A DNA stretch of 64,000 bases, taken from assembly GCA_030425385.1 (NCBI GenBank), contig JAUIAH010000033.1, positions 1 through 64,000 of the forward strand, written 5' to 3'. The position numbers were made by a program, and so were the translations under genes. Positions 1-9,163 of this stretch are shown in pieces. The notes below the pieces were generated by a model. It did no database searches. It was not told the origin of the DNA and was given only the letters and a program-made list of their open reading frames with translations. Numbering within the stretch: the first letter of the stretch is position 1; every line of letters begins with the position of its first letter. Origin of the DNA: Verrucomicrobiia bacterium. Its GTDB lineage: Bacteria; Verrucomicrobiota; Verrucomicrobiia; Verrucomicrobiales; DEV007.

Positions 1-111
1 TGTAGTCATCGAGAGAATCAGGCATCATTCGCGGCATTTGCCACGGTGTCCTCAATTGTGAGGCATCAACCCCTCTTCAGTGCCTCGTCGACGCATCGTT
101 CGGTGTCCATT

Positions 112-1199
112 TCAATGAGTCACTGCGAAGGCACCCAGGGCATAGAAATCCTCTTGAGTGATGGGATCATACTTGTGATCATGACAGCGCGTACAGTTCA
201 TTGTTAGTCCAAGAAACGCAGTCCCAAAGGTCTCCACCCGGTCTGCCACATACTCACAACGATACTCCTCCAGAACACTTCCGCCCTCATGCAATGGCCA
301 TGCAATCGATTAAACGCCGTCGCGAGTCGCTGGCTCTCCGTCGCCTCCGGGAGAAGATCGCCCGCGATCTGTTCCGTCACAAATTGATCATACGGCAAGT
401 TATCTCGAAATGACTGCAGGACCCAGTCGCGCCATGGCCAGACGCGACGTTCGTCATCACGCTGATACCCATACGAATCAGAATAACGCGCCACGTCGAG
501 CCACTCCGCTGCCATCCTTTCCGCATACGCCTCCGTCGACAGCAAACGTTCGACCACGGCTTCATAAGCGTCGTCACGATCATCCATTTCAAAGGCATTG
601 AGTTCTGCTAGAGTCGGCGGCAAGCCCGTCAAATCAAAAGTCACTCGCCGCAGCCACTTGCCACGCGGCGACTCCACGGCGGGCTCCATGCCATGCTGCT
701 CAAATCCTGCTGCCACGAAATGATCAATGGGATTGCGCGCCCATCCCTGCCCTGCTCTGGACTCCGGAACATCAACCACTTCTGGCAAAGGCACAAAGGA
801 CCAGTGTTCTTCATAAGGCGCTCCCTGTTCGATCCAAGAGTCGATGATTTGTTTCTCCGCTGGCGTCAAACGTAGATTCGACTCTGGAGGAGGCATCACC
901 TCGGATGCATCCGTCGCACGGATACGCTGATGAACCGCGCTCGCTGGTGGATCCCCAGCCACGATGCCAAAGTAGCCGCCCAGATTGGCAAATGCATGTC
1001 CCTGCGTATCGAGGCGAAAGTCCGATTTCTGATTCTCAGCATCCGGTCCGTGACACTTGAAACAGCGATCAGAAAGAATCGGCTTCACATCCGCGTTGAA
1101 CGAAAGCGAAACCACTCCCTCCTCCGCACGCAACCAAAGCGGAGGATTTAGAACCCAGAACAAGGCAGCGACTACCATCAAACGCAATTTCATGTCCAT
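112..1199 (-). pseudogene. Broken PSCyt1/DUF1549 secreted cytochrome c-like protein
   Basis: The 5' part (1199 to about 296) encodes a signal peptide, a PSCyt1-type heme site (CFKCHG) and most of a DUF1549 domain, with family motifs such as RKWLRRVTFDLTGLPPT-like text and WLDVARYSDSYGYQ. Near 296-305 the frame shifts. The homologous reading resumes in another frame (294 down to 112) with [10 protein letters not shown], the second heme motif [11 protein letters not shown] and [12 protein letters not shown], then stops at 112. Family members usually have about four residues between NRL and HEGG. Here the gap is 11 nt, which fits a one-base deletion. The C-terminal DUF1553 half is absent and all three frames close soon after 112. 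Complete relatives run to about 900-1100 residues. A sequencing error could explain the first shift but not the missing half, unless that lies beyond the left edge. The start is ATG at 1199 or 1193. Confidence 0.75.
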
Positions 1200-1286
1200 G
1201 CAGCATAGAACGAGCGCCCTGGTTGGTCTTGTAAGGGTTTCGATTCGCTTTGGTATGTTTTGACGATCGGGCAGCCACCATTCACC

Positions 1287-2048
1287 CTATCGAAATCGCC
1301 TTCGGTAGGCGCTTGGTGTGATTCCGGTTACTTTACGAAAGCGTTTTGTGAAATGACTCTGATCGTAGAAACCAGAATCCATGGCGATCTCGCTGAGATC
1401 CTTCGCAGATTCGGTGAGCAGGCGACGCGCATGCTCCACTCGTCGCGAAAGAAGAAATTGTGAGGGAGACATTCGCAGAACCTCACGAAAGCGCGCATTG
1501 AAATGGGTGGTCGATAGCCCTGCCAATTCTGCCATGGCCTGCATGGAAACAGATTCAGTGTAGTGCTTATCAATGTGACGAATCACAGGCAAAAGCTCAC
1601 GGAAGATCTCTTTCTGCTTGGCAGAGGAGGCCACTGGATACATCACGCCTGCCAAACCGATCACCTTTCCCTGCGGATCGCGGAGAGGCGTCTTCGTCGA
1701 CATGTACCAGCGCGGCGTCCCCCGCACGTGCGGCACCAGCCACAACTGATTCGCAATCGTCTGACCCTTAGCGAAGACACGGCGATCCTCCGCATGGTAG
1801 GCTTCTGCGAGGGCAGGCGGCTGGAATTCGATATCCGTTCGCCCCAGCAATTGTGCTCGATCGGAAAACCCAAAGACCTCTTCCAGAGTCCTAGGGTTGG
1901 CTCCAATATAGCGATGAGCGCAGTCCTTCGCATAGAAGAAGACCGCAGGGAGATAATCGAACAAACCGATTACCGCATCTGCACCTGGATGTTGCTGGAA
2001 GAACGCCTCGCGAAAAGCCTCCCCGGTTAATATGGTCTTCTTACGCAT
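1287..2048 (-). CDS. AraC-family transcriptional regulator with N-terminal PAS domain
   Basis: The protein has 253 residues. About residues 25-145 form a PAS-like sensor, with FDYLPAVFFYAKD, a GRTDIEFQP turn and a PAS-associated end reading DPQGKVIGLAGVMYP. Residues 150-253 carry the two helix-turn-helix motifs of an AraC DNA-binding domain: MAELAGLSTTHFNARFRE and IAMDSGFYDQSHFTKRFRK, ending in TGITPSAYRRRF. It should be a cytoplasmic one-component regulator in which the PAS domain binds a small ligand or cofactor. The start is ATG at 2048; the TTG six bases upstream is less likely. It sits on the same strand as the flanking genes, but the gap of about 180 bp to the oxidase gene upstream suggests its own promoter. 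The target genes are unknown. Confidence 0.9.
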   Translation of the reverse strand: MRKKTILTGEAFREAFFQQHPGADAVIGLFDYLPAVFFYAKDCAHRYIGANPRTLEEVFGFSDRAQLLGRTDIEFQPPALAEAYHAEDRRVFAKGQTIANQLWLVPHVRGTPRWYMSTKTPLRDPQGKVIGLAGVMYPVASSAKQKEIFRELLPVIRHIDKHYTESVSMQAMAELAGLSTTHFNARFREVLRMSPSQFLLSRRVEHARRLLTESAKDLSEIAMDSGFYDQSHFTKRFRKVTGITPSAYRRRFR

Positions 2049-2226
2049 CGTCAATCCCTACCAAGAATTGAATGCCTATTCCTCAAATGGTTTCCGTAGT
2101 TCTGCAAGGGGAGGTGTCCTGGAATCGATAGAGTGATAAGTGTGATGAGGGATAGGTGTAAGGATGTCTTCATAATATGTGAGGGATTTGTTTCAGTGTC
2201 AGTTCGGTCAGGGAGCGATTATCCAA

Positions 2227-3201
2227 TCAGTGAGATGCAAAGTACGTCTTGGCCAGAGTTGCCACTTCATTGGCACAGCCCCATGCCACCGTGTAGCCGC
2301 CACCTCCATGGCCGTAGTTGTGAATTAAGGGTCGGTTGCCATCGATCATCTCGAGTTCGAGTCGCACCTCCTTGCGTCCCGGTCGCAAGCCGACCGCTAC
2401 GCCGAGCAGTTTGCAATCGGCGATCGCCGGAACCATCTGCGCACACCGTTGGCGGATCATTTCCGTGTCCGACTCACTGGGCTCCCGACTCCAGTCGTTC
2501 TCCTGCGCTGTGCCTCCCAGAATCACATCATGCGTGCGTGGGAGAACGAGCGTGAACTCATCTTGAAGCCGGTAGAGCCGAGTCGAATCCCGGAGCGATT
2601 CCGGACGACTCACGCGCACCGCTTGACCGCGAATGGGAAACACCTCCTCATCATCGACAAACGTTCTTGCCCCGACCCCAGTGGCGTTCACCACGAGATC
2701 GAACGCTTGGAAAAGCTCAGACGGCGAGCCGATCTCACGGGTATGAATGGATCCGCCGCGGGCGAGAAAGTCCGCATGCAACGTCGGCATGTAGACGGGC
2801 ACATCAATGACTGGAAGCACCACGCGATAAGCTTCTGGGCAGGGAATGCCGAAGGCGTCGCCATCGATCTGTTCATAGTCGTCCACCAGATTCAAGGCAT
2901 AGGCGCTGTCATCTGGATCCATGCAAAAGCGATAGTGCGTTTCAAAGTGAATGCCGCTTCCGGGCGTGCGCGTGGCTTGTCGATAGACGTCGAAGGTTTC
3001 CTTCGCCCAACGAGAGACGCGCTCAGCCGGATACGCTTTGTGAGGCCACCAATACGCTCCCGCGGCCATTGAATTGGTTTGATCAAAGGGCTCGCGCGTG
3101 AAGATCTCGACTTCATGCCCAGCATCCATCAAACGCAAGGCAGAGGTCATGCCTACGATCCCCGCGCCGACGACGGCGATGCGATTGTTGTTAGGATTCA
3201 T
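2227..3201 (-). CDS. FAD-dependent D-amino-acid oxidase family protein
   Basis: The 324 residues match the length of D-amino-acid/D-aspartate oxidases. The N-terminus has the FAD dinucleotide-binding motif (VVGAGIVGMTSALRL). The middle has VNATGVGAR and the oxidase signature RGQAVRV. The C-terminus has GLRPGRKEVRLE and HNYGHGGGGYTVAWG, the conserved DAAO/DASPO signature around the flavin. The likely reaction is oxidative deamination of a D-amino acid to a 2-oxo acid, ammonia and H2O2. There is no signal peptide, so it is cytoplasmic. The substrate (neutral D-amino acid, D-Asp or D-Glu) cannot be told from sequence alone. The gene is transcribed separately from the AraC gene downstream (179 bp gap) and from the cupin gene upstream (145 bp gap). 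Confidence 0.9.
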   Translation of the reverse strand: MNPNNNRIAVVGAGIVGMTSALRLMDAGHEVEIFTREPFDQTNSMAAGAYWWPHKAYPAERVSRWAKETFDVYRQATRTPGSGIHFETHYRFCMDPDDSAYALNLVDDYEQIDGDAFGIPCPEAYRVVLPVIDVPVYMPTLHADFLARGGSIHTREIGSPSELFQAFDLVVNATGVGARTFVDDEEVFPIRGQAVRVSRPESLRDSTRLYRLQDEFTLVLPRTHDVILGGTAQENDWSREPSESDTEMIRQRCAQMVPAIADCKLLGVAVGLRPGRKEVRLELEMIDGNRPLIHNYGHGGGGYTVAWGCANEVATLAKTYFASH

Positions 3202-3346
3202 GAGTGGGTGCGGTAGGTGCGATCGACATTCTGAACAGCATGCCCTGTTTGAGATCGATTCCGTGTTGTCATATGGAATAGCGTTCTATCACAGGGTAAA
3301 CCGATCACTCACGTCGAATACCGCCGTCCCGCTGGTGATGATACGC

Positions 3347-4216
3347 TCACTTTCTCTCGGACGCGCTCCTCACATTGAACCGCCCTTCGGTGCGGATGTA
3401 GAGGATTGTTTCGCTTTCGGTTGGGGATGTGAGTTGGTGAGTGGTGTCGCCGTCGGAGCCGAAGTAGTTGCCGGGGATGAGGGTGTTGGTGTGAGGGGCG
3501 CCGGATTGCTGGTGCGCGGGTTGGCCCTGGATGACGACGGCGCGCAGGGCGTGGCCCTGGCTGTCGAGGGTGGTGGTGGATCCGGCGGGGAGCTTGATGT
3601 GAGTGCCAGTGGGTTGCCCGCTTTGGGGTTCACCCCAGAGGAAAGCGATCTTGGCGCGATTGTCAGGGCCCTGGATCCAAGTGGACGCAGAGGCGTCGAG
3701 CCAGACGACGTTGGAGGCATCGACATTGACTGGACGTTCGCCGTTGTCAGAGGCTTGCTCTTTCGGAAGGACGAGATAGGGGCCGCTGTCGATCTCAACG
3801 TAGACGGTGACGTCTTTGCCCTTGGCGGCAGTGATATGGACTTCGCCTGCGGGCTGCGTCCAGTAGGATCCGGCAGGCATCCACATTTCCGCAGCTGCCG
3901 GGTCATCGTTGTGCACCAGGCCGCTGATGACGATGCCACGATAAGTGACATTGTGAATGTGTGGGGGCGACGAGAAACCATCGACGAATTTGACCAGGAA
4001 CCCGGAGGTGCCTTTGCCAGTGCGATCGCCCCAGAGATTGCCGGCCCGCGGGCCCTTGTCGCCGCGTGCGGGATTGAGAGCGCCCCAATCGACATCGGAG
4101 GCGAGCATGACTTTGGGCACGGGTGCTGCTTTCGAAGCAGGGTCTTGTGCGAGGACGTGTGCGGTGATGAGCGCAGCTGGAAGGAGTGCGCAAGCAATGG
4201 CGAGCGGTGGTTTCAT
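3347..4216 (-). CDS. Exported double-cupin protein, DUF4437-like
   Basis: The protein has 289 residues with a signal peptide ending near residue 23 (HVLAQD), so it is exported. Two cupin-like halves follow. The first has a metal-binding style [18 protein letters not shown] and [18 protein letters not shown]; the second has [28 protein letters not shown]. These features fit the DUF4437 family, whose biochemical role is not established. It is the last gene of a tight minus-strand set: only 15 bp separate it from the SDR gene upstream. It may bind a metal or small molecule in the periplasm in support of the upstream oxidoreductases, but that is inference from position. Confidence 0.75.
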   Translation of the reverse strand: MKPPLAIACALLPAALITAHVLAQDPASKAAPVPKVMLASDVDWGALNPARGDKGPRAGNLWGDRTGKGTSGFLVKFVDGFSSPPHIHNVTYRGIVISGLVHNDDPAAAEMWMPAGSYWTQPAGEVHITAAKGKDVTVYVEIDSGPYLVLPKEQASDNGERPVNVDASNVVWLDASASTWIQGPDNRAKIAFLWGEPQSGQPTGTHIKLPAGSTTTLDSQGHALRAVVIQGQPAHQQSGAPHTNTLIPGNYFGSDGDTTHQLTSPTESETILYIRTEGRFNVRSASERK

Positions 4217-4231
4217 AGAAATGGATGGGTG

Positions 4232-5035
4232 TTAGTCGCGACTGAGAATGGTTTCGATGGCGGCAAGGACGGCGGCGCACTTGGCATCGTCGAGGGCGTC
4301 AGGGTGAGGCGGGGCAAACCGGCCGGAGTCGTTGTCGAAATACTTCCCTGATGCCTCGGCAAAGTCATCGGACAGGGCGGCGCGGGTGAGGATCTCGGCC
4401 CCGATACTCAAGTCGCTGCCATCAACGCCGAAGGCGTCTTTGACCATCTTGCTGCCGAGGAGGGAGCCGGGATTGACTGCCACAATGACTGGGCCGTCGA
4501 TGCCCAAGCTTCGTGCGAGTGTCCGTGACCACATGGTGAGGGCCAGCTTGCTCTGAGCGTAGGCGGCATTGGCAGGCAAGCGCCCCTTTCCTAACAAGGC
4601 TTCCACATCGACGGGCGCTTGCGCTGCTGATGAGAGATTGACCACGCGACCGGAAACGTCGAGCAGAGGCAAGAGACATTGGGTGAGACGATATGGTGCG
4701 ATGGTGTTGACAGCGAAACGGACATCGAGGCCAGCGTCTTTGACCGCGTTGGGCGCGTTGAAGACGCCAGCATTGTTGATGACGACGTCGAGGTGGCGGT
4801 GCTTCTCGGTGATTGATCTCGCCAGAGTGTCGACCTCAGCGAGGCTCGAGAGGTCGGCAGTGTAGGAATCGATCGTCCCCACACTGGACAACTGAGCGAG
4901 CTGCTTGTTTGCCTTAGCGAGTTTGTCAGGGTTGCGCCCGTGGATGAGCAGGTGGTGTCCCTGTGCGGCTAGCATCTTGGCCGTTTCGAGGCCAATGCCG
5001 TCGGTGGAGCCGGTGATGAGAATGGTCTTAGGCAT
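4232..5035 (-). CDS. Short-chain dehydrogenase/reductase (SDR)
   Basis: The 267 residues are typical of classical SDRs. The NAD(P)-binding motif TGSTDGIG lies near residues 8-15, NNAGV near 88-92 and the catalytic pair in AYAQSKLA (Tyr and Lys four apart). The C-terminal layout, with a long loop after the active site, resembles the retinol dehydrogenase/WW-domain oxidoreductase-like branch. It reduces or oxidises a carbonyl/alcohol substrate that I cannot name. The gap to the flavin enzyme gene upstream is 20 bp, so they are probably cotranscribed. No Shine-Dalgarno sequence is visible before the ATG; the stop codon of the upstream gene forms a CTAAC. Confidence 0.9.
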   Translation of the reverse strand: MPKTILITGSTDGIGLETAKMLAAQGHHLLIHGRNPDKLAKANKQLAQLSSVGTIDSYTADLSSLAEVDTLARSITEKHRHLDVVINNAGVFNAPNAVKDAGLDVRFAVNTIAPYRLTQCLLPLLDVSGRVVNLSSAAQAPVDVEALLGKGRLPANAAYAQSKLALTMWSRTLARSLGIDGPVIVAVNPGSLLGSKMVKDAFGVDGSDLSIGAEILTRAALSDDFAEASGKYFDNDSGRFAPPHPDALDDAKCAAVLAAIETILSRD

Positions 5036-5055
5036 GGTGCAGTTAGGTGGCGATG

Positions 5056-6030
5056 TTAGTTCGCAAATGCTGGTAGGACGTCATCGGCCAGACGTTGCAG
5101 GGTAGTTTCGATGTCGGCCTCGTTGAAGCGAAGGTTGAGCGCGATGTGGTTGATCCCGATGTCTTCTCGCGACCGGAGATAGCCGAGCAGTCGCTTGGCG
5201 CCCATGCGGAAGCCGAGATGAATCGGTTGTGGCGGGGTGTTAGGATCTTCGGCGAGATCAATATAGAGAGGTTCGAGTACGGGCTGGGGCGGTCGAGCAG
5301 CGGCCTCCACTTGCCCTCGCCAGTCGCGAATCGTCTTCGCCTGCACGACCGTGTTGCGCGGGTAGAGCATCCAGCCGTCACCATTCTCCGCGATCCACTG
5401 CGCGTTCTGCTGGCTGCCGCCGGTGATGAGCAGCGGCAACTTTCCCGCGACCGGCTTGGGCAACATGTCCATGCCGCCGCAAGGGCTCCCGTAGGACGTG
5501 TTCTCAAATGCGGGAGCGGTCTCGGCCATGCGGCGGATGTAGGCGAAGCTGGCGCGAAACCGCTCGCACCGCGTGTCGAAGGGCTCATCGAGCGCGGGAA
5601 ACTCCTGTGGTCGATCGCCCGAGGCCACGCCGAGGATGACGCGTCCCCCTGACAGAACGTCCACGGTGGCGGCGGCCTTGGCCACGTGCGCCGGATGACG
5701 CAATGGCAGGACGATGCTGGCCACCCCGAGCGCGATGGTTTCCGTCTGCGCGGCGAGATAGCCGAGGTAGACAAAGGGATCAAACGGTTGCCCCGCATCT
5801 CCGAAGCTGGGCACATTGAACGGCACATCGCGAAGCCAGACGGCGGCAAACCCTAACGTTTCCGCTAGCTGCACGCGTTCCAAATGAAGCTCCATTGAAG
5901 GCACGGGACTTCGCGGGTAGCTCTCCAGCGGCACCACGAGGCCGATGCTAAGTTGGCCCGCGCGGAAGACGCTGTTGTAGCCGCGATTGAGCGACTGGAA
6001 TGCAGGCGCAGTCACTGGATCAGCAAGCAT
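5056..6030 (-). CDS. LLM-class flavin-dependent oxidoreductase (luciferase-like)
   Basis: The 324 residues form a luciferase-like monooxygenase TIM barrel. Visible motifs are LERVQLAETLGFAAVWLRD near the N-terminus, YLAAQTETIALGV, the LPLRHPAHVAKAAATVDVLS segment and GGRVILGVASGD, all usual in this family. It uses reduced FMN (or F420 in some lineages) to oxidise an organic substrate. The bases between this start and the stop of the acuI-like gene are only 17, which fits an operon. The substrate is unknown; the neighbouring reductases suggest metabolism or detoxification of small organic compounds. Confidence 0.88.
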   Translation of the reverse strand: MLADPVTAPAFQSLNRGYNSVFRAGQLSIGLVVPLESYPRSPVPSMELHLERVQLAETLGFAAVWLRDVPFNVPSFGDAGQPFDPFVYLGYLAAQTETIALGVASIVLPLRHPAHVAKAAATVDVLSGGRVILGVASGDRPQEFPALDEPFDTRCERFRASFAYIRRMAETAPAFENTSYGSPCGGMDMLPKPVAGKLPLLITGGSQQNAQWIAENGDGWMLYPRNTVVQAKTIRDWRGQVEAAARPPQPVLEPLYIDLAEDPNTPPQPIHLGFRMGAKRLLGYLRSREDIGINHIALNLRFNEADIETTLQRLADDVLPAFAN

Positions 6031-6047
6031 GCGAGTGATCTGTTAGG

Positions 6048-7040
6048 TTAGGCGTTCACATCCACCACGACACGACCTTTGACCTGCCCTTTCAGAATCT
6101 GGGCACCGAGCGTGGGAATGTCATCGAATGTGGCGGGCTGGATCATGGCGTCGAGCTTGTCCAAGGGCAGATTGCTGGCGAGACGTTGCCACGCGATGCG
6201 TCGTCGATCGGCCGGGCACATCACGCTATCGATGCCTAACAAGTTCACGCCGCGCAGGAGAAACGGGATGACACTGGCGGGCAAGGTGGCACCACCGGCG
6301 AGACCCACTGCGGCGACCGAAGCGCCGTATTGCAATTGGCCGAGCACGCGAGCTAACATTTCGCCACCCACGGCATCGACGCATCCCGCCCAGATGGCGC
6401 GTTCCAGGGGCTTCTTGGAGACGGTGTCGAGCTCACGCCGCGGAACGATCTGTGTGGCGCCAAGAGAGGTAAGGTAGTCGGCCGTCTCCGGGCGCCCCGT
6501 CACGGCGGCCACCTCGTAGCCGAGCTGGCTGAGAACAGCCGTGGCGATGGAGCCGACGCCACCGGCCGCACCCGTGACTAACACGGGCCCCATGTCAGGA
6601 GTGAGCCCGTGCTCTTCCAAAGCTAGCACGCCGAGCATGGCGGCAAATCCTGCGGTGCCGATGGCCATGGCTTGCCTGGTGGTAAGCCCATCCGGAAGCG
6701 GCACGAGCCAGTCGCCATCGACGCGCGCCCGTTGAGAAAAGCCGCCCCAGTGTCGCTCGCCCACGCCCCAGCCGGTCAACACGACCGGGTCGCCCACCTG
6801 ATACCGTGCATCGGACGACGTAGCGACGGTTCCGGCGAAATCGATGCCGGGCACGTGCGGATACTGCCGCACGAGACCATTGTTAGGCTGCAAACAGAGA
6901 CCATCCTTGTAGTTGATCGTGGTGTAGTCGATGGCGACACTGACATTGCCCTCAGGCAACTCGTCTTCAGTCAGTTCCCGTGTGGCGACGGAAACGTCGG
7001 ACTCGCCGGTTTGATCGACAACAATGGCTCGGAAGTTCAC
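6048..7040 (-). CDS. acuI: AcuI/YhdH-type MDR oxidoreductase (acrylyl-CoA reductase family)
   Basis: This is a medium-chain reductase without the structural zinc site. AcuI/YhdH hallmarks are visible: DYTTINYKDGL, HVPGIDFAGTV, GWGVGERHWGGFSQRARV and MAIGTAGFAAMLGVLALEEHG. The Rossmann motif is VTGAAGGVGSIAT. Family members reduce acryloyl-CoA to propionyl-CoA with NADPH. I chose the GTG at 7040, giving MNFRAIVV as the N-terminus, which matches family starts better than the TTG at 7070. The gene is followed after 17 bp by the flavin enzyme gene and preceded after 50 bp by another MDR reductase. A DMSP/acrylate role would need other genes that are not seen here, so general alkenal or quinone reduction is equally possible. 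Confidence 0.85.
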   Translation of the reverse strand: MNFRAIVVDQTGESDVSVATRELTEDELPEGNVSVAIDYTTINYKDGLCLQPNNGLVRQYPHVPGIDFAGTVATSSDARYQVGDPVVLTGWGVGERHWGGFSQRARVDGDWLVPLPDGLTTRQAMAIGTAGFAAMLGVLALEEHGLTPDMGPVLVTGAAGGVGSIATAVLSQLGYEVAAVTGRPETADYLTSLGATQIVPRRELDTVSKKPLERAIWAGCVDAVGGEMLARVLGQLQYGASVAAVGLAGGATLPASVIPFLLRGVNLLGIDSVMCPADRRRIAWQRLASNLPLDKLDAMIQPATFDDIPTLGAQILKGQVKGRVVVDVNA

Positions 7041-7090
7041 GTGAATGTGAATGTGTTGGGTTGATGGCAAGGTGGCAGGACGGCCATTGG

Positions 7091-8077
7091 CTAGTTCTCG
7101 ATGACGACTTTACCCATTGCCTTACCGCTCTGCAGTCGGGCATGGGCGTCGCCAGCTTGTTCAAGAGAGAACAGTTGCTCATCGAGCACTGGCTTCAAAG
7201 CCCCCGCTTCCGCGATGCTGGTGAGGATGCTCAAGATGCGGGCGTGTTCCTCGCGTTTGAAATCATGCAGCATGGGGATGAGCATGAACACGACGTGGAG
7301 GGACAAGCCTTTGAAATGCGCGGTGGTGAGATCGATCTCACACATCGACACCGTCGTGGCGACCTGTCCATTGAGGGCTGAGGCATCGAACGATTTGGTC
7401 ATGTTAGCCCCGCCGACCGAGTCAAAGACGATGTCAAATCCCGCGCCGCCGGTATGCTTCGACACGTAGTCCTCGACGGATTCGCTTTTGTAATGGATGC
7501 CAGTCGCACCGAGCTTCTCGATCAATGCCAGTTGTGGTTCGCCTCCGCCAGTGGCATACACCTCGGCTCCGAAATGCTTGCCCAACTGCACGGCGACATG
7601 ACCGACGCCACCCGATCCGCCGTGGACGAGCACCTTCTGTCCCTTCGTGATTCCGGCACGGGTCAAGCCTTCGTAGGCGGTGATGCCAACCAAGGGAAGC
7701 GCGGCCGCTTCTTTCATGGTGAGGTTCTCGGCCTTGCGCGCGATGAGCTTGCTATCTGCCACGATGTATTCCGCCAGCGTGCCTGGCAGATCTGCTAGAC
7801 CTCCTGCGCAGCCATACACTTCGTCGCCCACGGCGTAGTCCTCCACGCCGTCGCCGACCGCTTCCACCGTGCCGGCAAAGTCCATGCCAAGGATGGCGGG
7901 AGTGTTAGGAGAAAGAGGCAAGTCGTTGCCCATCGTGCGAATCATCGTGTCGACCGTATTGACGCTCGAGGCAGCGATCTTGACCAGCACATGGCCAGGT
8001 TTGACCTCGGGCGTCTCGACTTCGGCCATTTCAAAGGTGGCGTCCTCACCGTATTCCTTAACTAACATTGCTTTCAT
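7091..8077 (-). CDS. Zinc-independent MDR quinone oxidoreductase
   Basis: The protein has about 328 residues when started at ATG 8077 (MKAMLVKEYG). An extension to 8167 would add 30 residues of low similarity to the family. Family motifs include ILGMDFAGTVEAVG, AAALPLVGITAYEGL and the NAD(P) motif VLVHGGSGGVGHVAVQLGKHFGAEV. No zinc-ligand cysteine cluster is present, which fits the quinone oxidoreductase (zeta-crystallin) subgroup. These enzymes reduce quinones or activated alkenes with NADPH. It is the first gene of the minus-strand oxidoreductase run and is divergent from a LysR gene, so it is the most likely direct target of that regulator. Confidence 0.88.
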   Translation of the reverse strand: MKAMLVKEYGEDATFEMAEVETPEVKPGHVLVKIAASSVNTVDTMIRTMGNDLPLSPNTPAILGMDFAGTVEAVGDGVEDYAVGDEVYGCAGGLADLPGTLAEYIVADSKLIARKAENLTMKEAAALPLVGITAYEGLTRAGITKGQKVLVHGGSGGVGHVAVQLGKHFGAEVYATGGGEPQLALIEKLGATGIHYKSESVEDYVSKHTGGAGFDIVFDSVGGANMTKSFDASALNGQVATTVSMCEIDLTTAHFKGLSLHVVFMLIPMLHDFKREEHARILSILTSIAEAGALKPVLDEQLFSLEQAGDAHARLQSGKAMGKVVIEN

Positions 8078-8193
8078 AAATCGATTGTGTGTTTGGGTTG
8101 GGATGGTGGGTGGAAGCGAACCGGGAGCATTGGCATTGCTCATGGATTCGTTGTTTCCTATGAGCACTTTGCGGTGTAGGTTCGATTTGTATA

Positions 8194-8208
8194 ATTGGTT
8201 GTTTCAAT
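8194..8208. promoter_or_regulatory. Candidate LysR-type T-N11-A operator
   Basis: The sequence ATTGGTTGTTTCAAT is an interrupted inverted repeat (ATTG-N7-CAAT) with the T-N11-A spacing typical of LysR binding sites. It lies in the divergent intergenic region, 8 bp upstream of the LysR start at 8216. A related TTGTTTC direct repeat lies near 8150. It could serve both autoregulation and control of the divergent reductase gene. The site is short, so chance occurrence is possible. Confidence 0.45.
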
Positions 8209-8215
8209 AGATTCG

Positions 8216-9109
8216 ATGAGCAAAGCGCATAGATCCCCTTTCAAGTTGGAGACCGACCTGATCAGCCTCCGCGCCTTGGTGGCAGTGGTGGAAGAGGGCA
8301 GCTTCACGGCGGCGGCGAAGCGCGTGGGGCGCACGCAGTCAGCCATCAGTTTGCAAATCGCCAAACTGGAGGAGCGACTGAGCGTCAAGCTGTTGGAGCG
8401 TACCAGTCGATCCGTCGCGGTCACCCCTGCGGGAGAGACCTTCGTCAGCTACGCACGGAGAATTCTGGAGTTGGCGGACGAGGCGGCGCTGGCAGTGACC
8501 TCGCCGGACGAGGCCAGTGTGCTGCGGGTGGGGTTCGCCGAATACCTCGTACCGCAGCATTTGCACACCCTGCTGGCCCGGTTTCGCCGCGCTCATCCGA
8601 ACTGCGATCTCAGCCTGATGCTTGGGTCAGGCGCGGAGATGCTCCGCTCGATGCGAGGCGGCGATCTCGACCTCGTCTTCACCGGGCCGGAAGGCGACGG
8701 CGGGGAGCTGCTCTGGGAGGAACCGCTGGTCTGGGCGGGCTCTGGAAAAGTCCCCGCGGACAGCGCCGACGCCCCCATCGAGTTGGTGCTCATGCACGCG
8801 CCATGCAGCTACCGGCAGATCGCTTTCGATGCGCTGACGAAAGCGGGCACGCCCTGGAAGCTTTCTATCGATGCCAACTCTGTGCACGCGGTGCAGTCTG
8901 CCATTCGCGCCGGCCTGGGGGTGAGCGTGCTCCCGGTGTCGGCCGTGCTCGAAGGGATGACGTTGTGTGAGGGAACACTGCCGGCATTGCCTAACACATC
9001 AGTCATGAGCTATCGCAACGCCGATTTCACCAATCCTTACGGCCAGCGTTTCATCGACTTTCTTCTCGCGGGGATCGAGGACAGCGAACCGCGCTTGTCG
9101 GTGGCATAA
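8216..9109 (+). CDS. LysR-family transcriptional regulator
   Basis: The protein has 297 residues from ATG 8216; a TTG at 8195 would lie inside the candidate operator. The N-terminal winged helix-turn-helix reads LRALVAVVEEGSFTAAAKRV, GRTQSAISLQIAKLEERL and the typical LLERTSRSVAVTPAGE. The C-terminal half is the two-lobed substrate-binding domain (VLRVGFAEYLVPQHLHTLLA, GSGAEMLRSMRGGDLDLVFTG). It should bind DNA as a tetramer and respond to a small inducer. Its divergent position suggests control of the MDR/AcuI/LLM/SDR run. The ligand is unknown. Confidence 0.92.
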   Translation: MSKAHRSPFKLETDLISLRALVAVVEEGSFTAAAKRVGRTQSAISLQIAKLEERLSVKLLERTSRSVAVTPAGETFVSYARRILELADEAALAVTSPDEASVLRVGFAEYLVPQHLHTLLARFRRAHPNCDLSLMLGSGAEMLRSMRGGDLDLVFTGPEGDGGELLWEEPLVWAGSGKVPADSADAPIELVLMHAPCSYRQIAFDALTKAGTPWKLSIDANSVHAVQSAIRAGLGVSVLPVSAVLEGMTLCEGTLPALPNTSVMSYRNADFTNPYGQRFIDFLLAGIEDSEPRLSVA

Positions 9110-9163
9110 GCTGAAGTGATGGAATTCTTCACGAAGGGAATCGCCTTGCGGGAGATTGGTCGT

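Noticed and set aside
3098-4351. Plus-strand open frame of 417 codons
   Set aside because: It is antisense to the cupin and DAO genes, has a Gly/Val-rich composition with no domain, and the minus-strand genes have clear family motifs.
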